From JBKBXU01 sp046313675 (GTDB taxonomy: Bacteria > Bacteroidota > Bacteroidia > Cytophagales > Cytophagaceae): a stretch of 9,653 bases of DNA. Location: positions 1-9,653 of the forward strand of contig JBKBXU010000173.1 in assembly GCA_046313675.1 (NCBI GenBank), written 5' to 3'. Position numbers and translations under genes: made by a program. Shown one piece after another: positions 7,550 to 9,653 of this stretch (position 1 is the stretch's first letter; every line of letters starts with the position of its first letter). A model generated the notes under the pieces. That model had not been told where the DNA came from. It ran no database searches and saw only the letters and a list, made by a program, of their open reading frames with translations.

Positions 7550-8005
7550 ATGGCAAAATCAAGAGAAACTTACAACAAGAAGGAAAAAGAGAAAAAAAGG
7601 CTTAAGAAAAAGCAGGAAAAATCAGAAAAGAAAGAAGAGCGTAAAGCAAATTCCAGCAAAGGCAATGATTTGGAAGATATGATGGCCTATGTGGATGAGA
7701 ATGGCAATATAAGCTCAACCCCTCCGGATCCGACTAAAAAGAAAGCCATCATTAATCATGAAAACATAAAGATTGGAATCTCTAGACAGGAAGATATAGA
7801 AGTTGAAGCTATTAGAAAAGGAACAGTAAGTTTCTTCAATGATTCAAAAGGCTTTGGCTTTATTAAAGATCACGAAACACAAGAAAGTGTTTTTGTTCAC
7901 ATTAATGGTCTTGTAGATTCAATAAAAGAAAGAGATAAAGTTACTTTTGAAGTAGAAATGACTCCTAAGGGCGCAAGTGCCATAGGTGTTAAGTTGATTA
8001 AATAG
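7550..8005 (+). CDS. Cold-shock-domain protein with lysine-rich N-terminal extension
   Basis: This 151-residue protein is a likely cytoplasmic RNA/ssDNA-binding protein. The C-terminal cold-shock domain (about 89-151) starts RKGTVSFFNDSKGFGFI and carries both nucleic-acid-binding motifs, RNP1 (KGFGFI, 100-105) and RNP2 (VFVHI, 114-118). In CspA-type proteins these bind single-stranded RNA and melt secondary structure. The N-terminal ~37 residues are almost entirely Lys/Glu/Arg (KKEKEKKRLKKKQEKSEKK), giving a charged, probably helical or disordered tail. A linker with PPDPTKKK joins it to the domain. Classical Csp proteins have about 70 residues, so the extension roughly doubles the length; similar extended forms are familiar in Bacteroidota. 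The ATG is preceded by A/T-rich sequence, and the gene ends at a strong terminator, so it is likely monocistronic. Cold induction is inferred from the family. Confidence 0.92.
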   Translation: MAKSRETYNKKEKEKKRLKKKQEKSEKKEERKANSSKGNDLEDMMAYVDENGNISSTPPDPTKKKAIINHENIKIGISRQEDIEVEAIRKGTVSFFNDSKGFGFIKDHETQESVFVHINGLVDSIKERDKVTFEVEMTPKGASAIGVKLIK

Positions 8006-8036
8006 AATCAAATTAATTCAAGAGTAAATACAACAT

Positions 8037-8068
8037 TAAAACCACCCTTACAGGTGGTTTTATATTTT
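8037..8068 (+). terminator. Rho-independent terminator after the cold-shock gene
   Basis: A perfect 10-bp stem, taaaaccacc (8037-8046) with ggtggtttta (8053-8062), encloses the 6-nt loop cttaca. It is followed by a T-rich tail (tatttt). It lies 31 bp after the stop codon and separates this gene from the desaturase. Confidence 0.9.
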
Positions 8069-8115
8069 CATAGGTACGTGAGGGAAACTGAACTTAGCCA
8101 GGGAAAAACACTGTT

Positions 8116-8133
8116 TTAAATGAATACATTTAA
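8116..8133. promoter_or_regulatory. Palindrome upstream of the desaturase start
   Basis: The sequence ttaaatg-aata-catttaa is a perfect 7-bp inverted repeat around 4 bases. It ends 16 bp before the ATG at 8150. Its position suits an operator or a small mRNA hairpin. Because it is A/T-rich, chance occurrence is possible. Confidence 0.35.
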
Positions 8134-8149
8134 TTAATCCCTGCCTCTC

Positions 8150-9217
8150 ATGTCTAACGTTTCCTTTAATAATAAAAACAATCCCTTCTTTACCAGTCTG
8201 AAAGGAAAAGTTAATCAATATTTTTTTGATAATCAATTTCATACGTCCGGCAACAAAAGGCTTTACTTTAAAAGTAGTATTCAGACAGGCTCGGCAATTG
8301 CATTATATATAATGTTGGTGTTTTTTACTCCGGGCATTTTTCTTTCTCTCATACTTTGTGCTGTTTTAGGTGTTAACCTTGCTGTTCTTGGATTTAACAT
8401 CATGCACGAAGGGGGACATCAAACTTTTTCAAAATACAGTTGGCTAAATACAGTGGGAGCATATTTTCTTAATGTACTGGGAGGTAATATTTTTTTCTGG
8501 AAGATTAAGCATAACATTAACCACCACACCTATACCAATATTGAAGGAATGGATTCTGATATTGATATAAAACCTTTTATGAGAGTACATGAAAAGCAAT
8601 CCAGACTTTGGATTCATAAATTTCAACATATCTATTGTGTCATTCTTTATGGAATCTCTTACTTGGTTTGGATATTTTGGGATGATTTTCAAAAGTATTT
8701 TACAGGTGATATTGCTACCGGACAGCACCGGAGGATGGAAATAAAAGAACACCTGATCTTTTGGGTAACAAAAGTTCTTTATATAATTGTTTATTTGGTA
8801 GTGCCCATTTTTTTGCTTGGATTTGCAAAGGCCTTAATAGGTTTTGCTGTGATATCGTTTGTTTGCGGACTTAGCATCGGCTTAGTTTTCCAGTTGGCGC
8901 ATGTGGTGGAAGGAACTTCCTTTCCAGAGCCTTCTATAGATTTAAACCGGATAGAGCAGGAGTGGGCTATTCATCAGATCAATACAACGGCTAACTTTTC
9001 TACAAATAATAAAATTGTTTCCTGGCTATTAGGAGGTCTTAATTTTCAGGTTGAACATCATTTGTTCCCACGTATCAGTCATATTCACTATCCTGCAATA
9101 AATAGGTTGGTTAAAGAAACCTGCGAGGAATTTAAAATTAAGTACCTCGAGTATCCCTCGGTATATAGTGCAGTACATTCACACTTCTCACATATCAAAC
9201 GAATTGGAAATACCTAA
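8150..9217 (+). CDS. Membrane fatty acid desaturase (acyl-lipid/acyl-CoA type)
   Basis: This 355-residue polytopic membrane protein has the three histidine boxes of the membrane di-iron desaturase family in the expected order: HEGGH (86-90), HNINHH (121-126) and QVEHH (300-304). A further His lies in FQLAHVVEG (251). Hydrophobic segments flank the boxes (about 45-80, 100-115, 158-180, 203-250). The Gln in the third box and LNFQVEHHLFP are typical of the front-end/linoleoyl-CoA-like branch (COG3239), although the N-terminal cytochrome b5 domain of many front-end enzymes is absent; electrons must come from a separate ferredoxin or cytochrome. It should insert a cis double bond into a fatty-acyl chain, adjusting membrane fluidity; the position of the bond cannot be read from sequence. 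The start is fixed by an in-frame TAA 15 bp upstream. The gene lies downstream of a cold-shock gene but beyond its terminator. Confidence 0.93.
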   Translation: MSNVSFNNKNNPFFTSLKGKVNQYFFDNQFHTSGNKRLYFKSSIQTGSAIALYIMLVFFTPGIFLSLILCAVLGVNLAVLGFNIMHEGGHQTFSKYSWLNTVGAYFLNVLGGNIFFWKIKHNINHHTYTNIEGMDSDIDIKPFMRVHEKQSRLWIHKFQHIYCVILYGISYLVWIFWDDFQKYFTGDIATGQHRRMEIKEHLIFWVTKVLYIIVYLVVPIFLLGFAKALIGFAVISFVCGLSIGLVFQLAHVVEGTSFPEPSIDLNRIEQEWAIHQINTTANFSTNNKIVSWLLGGLNFQVEHHLFPRISHIHYPAINRLVKETCEEFKIKYLEYPSVYSAVHSHFSHIKRIGNT

Positions 9218-9254
9218 ATCTTAAAGGGTTGGTGTTATTTGCCAATTTTTGGTT

Positions 9255-9277
9255 TCTGACATTAAGCTTAAGTCAGA
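9255..9277. terminator. Long dyad between convergent desaturase and DUF2254-like genes
   Basis: The arms tctgac and gtcaga flank ttaagcttaa, so the whole element reads as a near-perfect inverted repeat with one unpaired A (9261). It lies 37 bp after the desaturase stop and overlaps the stop codon of the minus-strand gene (9268-9270). A bidirectional terminator is plausible, although neither side has a strong uninterrupted T-run. Confidence 0.45.
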
Positions 9278-9653
9278 TTATAGTTTATATTCTCAAAGTA
9301 TAATTTGTTAGCTTTTACTATTTTAGCCATACTTTCTTCAAGGCTCCTTCTATCCATGGAGTTTTCTAAACTTAATTTCCCATCTTGTAAAATGGCTTCA
9401 GTATGTATTTTTAGAACATCCCTGTATTTAAATGCCTGGTCGTTGAAAGCTAATCTTCCCATAAGGTTAATAAGGGATATGAGTATATTAACGTCTTTTT
9501 TGCCATATATCCTAATGGGTGATATACAAATTTCAAGCAGCTCACTAAATGATATTTCGGGAATAATAATTCGCACATTATTATCTTTGTCTTTAAATAC
9601 TTCATTTTTGCCATAGTTCATTCGCATAATCAAAAGATCTGCAAGGTAATCCA
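9268..9653 (-). CDS. DUF2254-like membrane protein, C-terminal part, 5' end outside window
   Basis: The minus-strand frame is open to the right edge, so only the last 127 residues are present; the TTG at 9633 is internal. The visible part begins DYLADLLI, then NNVRIIIPEISFSELLEICISPIRIYGKKDV, LINLMGRLAF and a charged helical tail. This order (a CIDxL-like helix, a short strand with a Pro-Glu, then a helix with P/DxIRxYG and a helix LxxLGxLA) resembles the C-terminal soluble part of DUF2254 proteins, which have N-terminal transmembrane helices and unknown function. The match is from memory of the family and is not certain. The gene converges on the desaturase with 50 bp between the stop codons. 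Confidence 0.55.
   Translation of the reverse strand, partial: DYLADLLIMRMNYGKNEVFKDKDNNVRIIIPEISFSELLEICISPIRIYGKKDVNILISLINLMGRLAFNDQAFKYRDVLKIHTEAILQDGKLSLENSMDRRSLEESMAKIVKANKLYFENINYNLT

Noticed and set aside
9305..9616. 103-residue plus-strand frame
   Set aside because: It is antisense to the DUF2254-like coding frame and has no protein-like features.

Overview
The window looks like chromosome from a Bacteroidota bacterium, most likely of the Cytophagales/Flammeovirgaceae type. Three things suggest this: a surface protein with a type IX secretion (T9SS) C-terminal sorting domain and Bacteroidota-type Ig/PKD-like repeats, an OmpA-family protein with PD40 beta-propeller repeats, and AT-rich translation starts without Shine-Dalgarno sequences. 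I see no rRNA, tRNA, CRISPR array, transposase or phage gene.

Layout. Positions 2-3739 (+) hold the 3' part of a very large secreted repeat protein whose beginning lies left of the window. It has four complete 156-residue double-Ig units plus the tail of a fifth, one 85-residue bridging module, five PKD-like modules of 85-86 residues, and the T9SS tail. A hairpin terminator follows. Positions 3857-4639 (+) encode an eight-helix membrane protein related to TspO. It converges, with 5 bp between stop codons, on an OmpA-family outer-membrane/periplasmic protein on the minus strand (6732-4645). Upstream of that, also on the minus strand, is a 51-residue lipoprotein gene (7153-6998). A 396-bp AT-rich gap without a gene precedes a cold-shock-domain protein with a lysine-rich N-terminal extension (7550-8005, +), which ends at a strong terminator. 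A membrane fatty acid desaturase follows (8150-9217, +). It converges on the C-terminal part of a DUF2254-like membrane protein (minus strand, running off the right edge).

How the genes fit together. Most of the window concerns the cell envelope: a T9SS-exported adhesin-like protein, an OmpA/PD40 protein whose layout resembles the T9SS accessory protein PorE, a small lipoprotein and two polytopic membrane proteins. The cold-shock protein next to the desaturase suggests a cold or membrane-fluidity theme, but a terminator separates them, so they are probably not one operon. I found no convincing new biological system. The points most worth a second look are the highly regular repeat architecture of the surface protein, the PorE-like protein, the small lipoprotein, and the palindrome just upstream of the desaturase.
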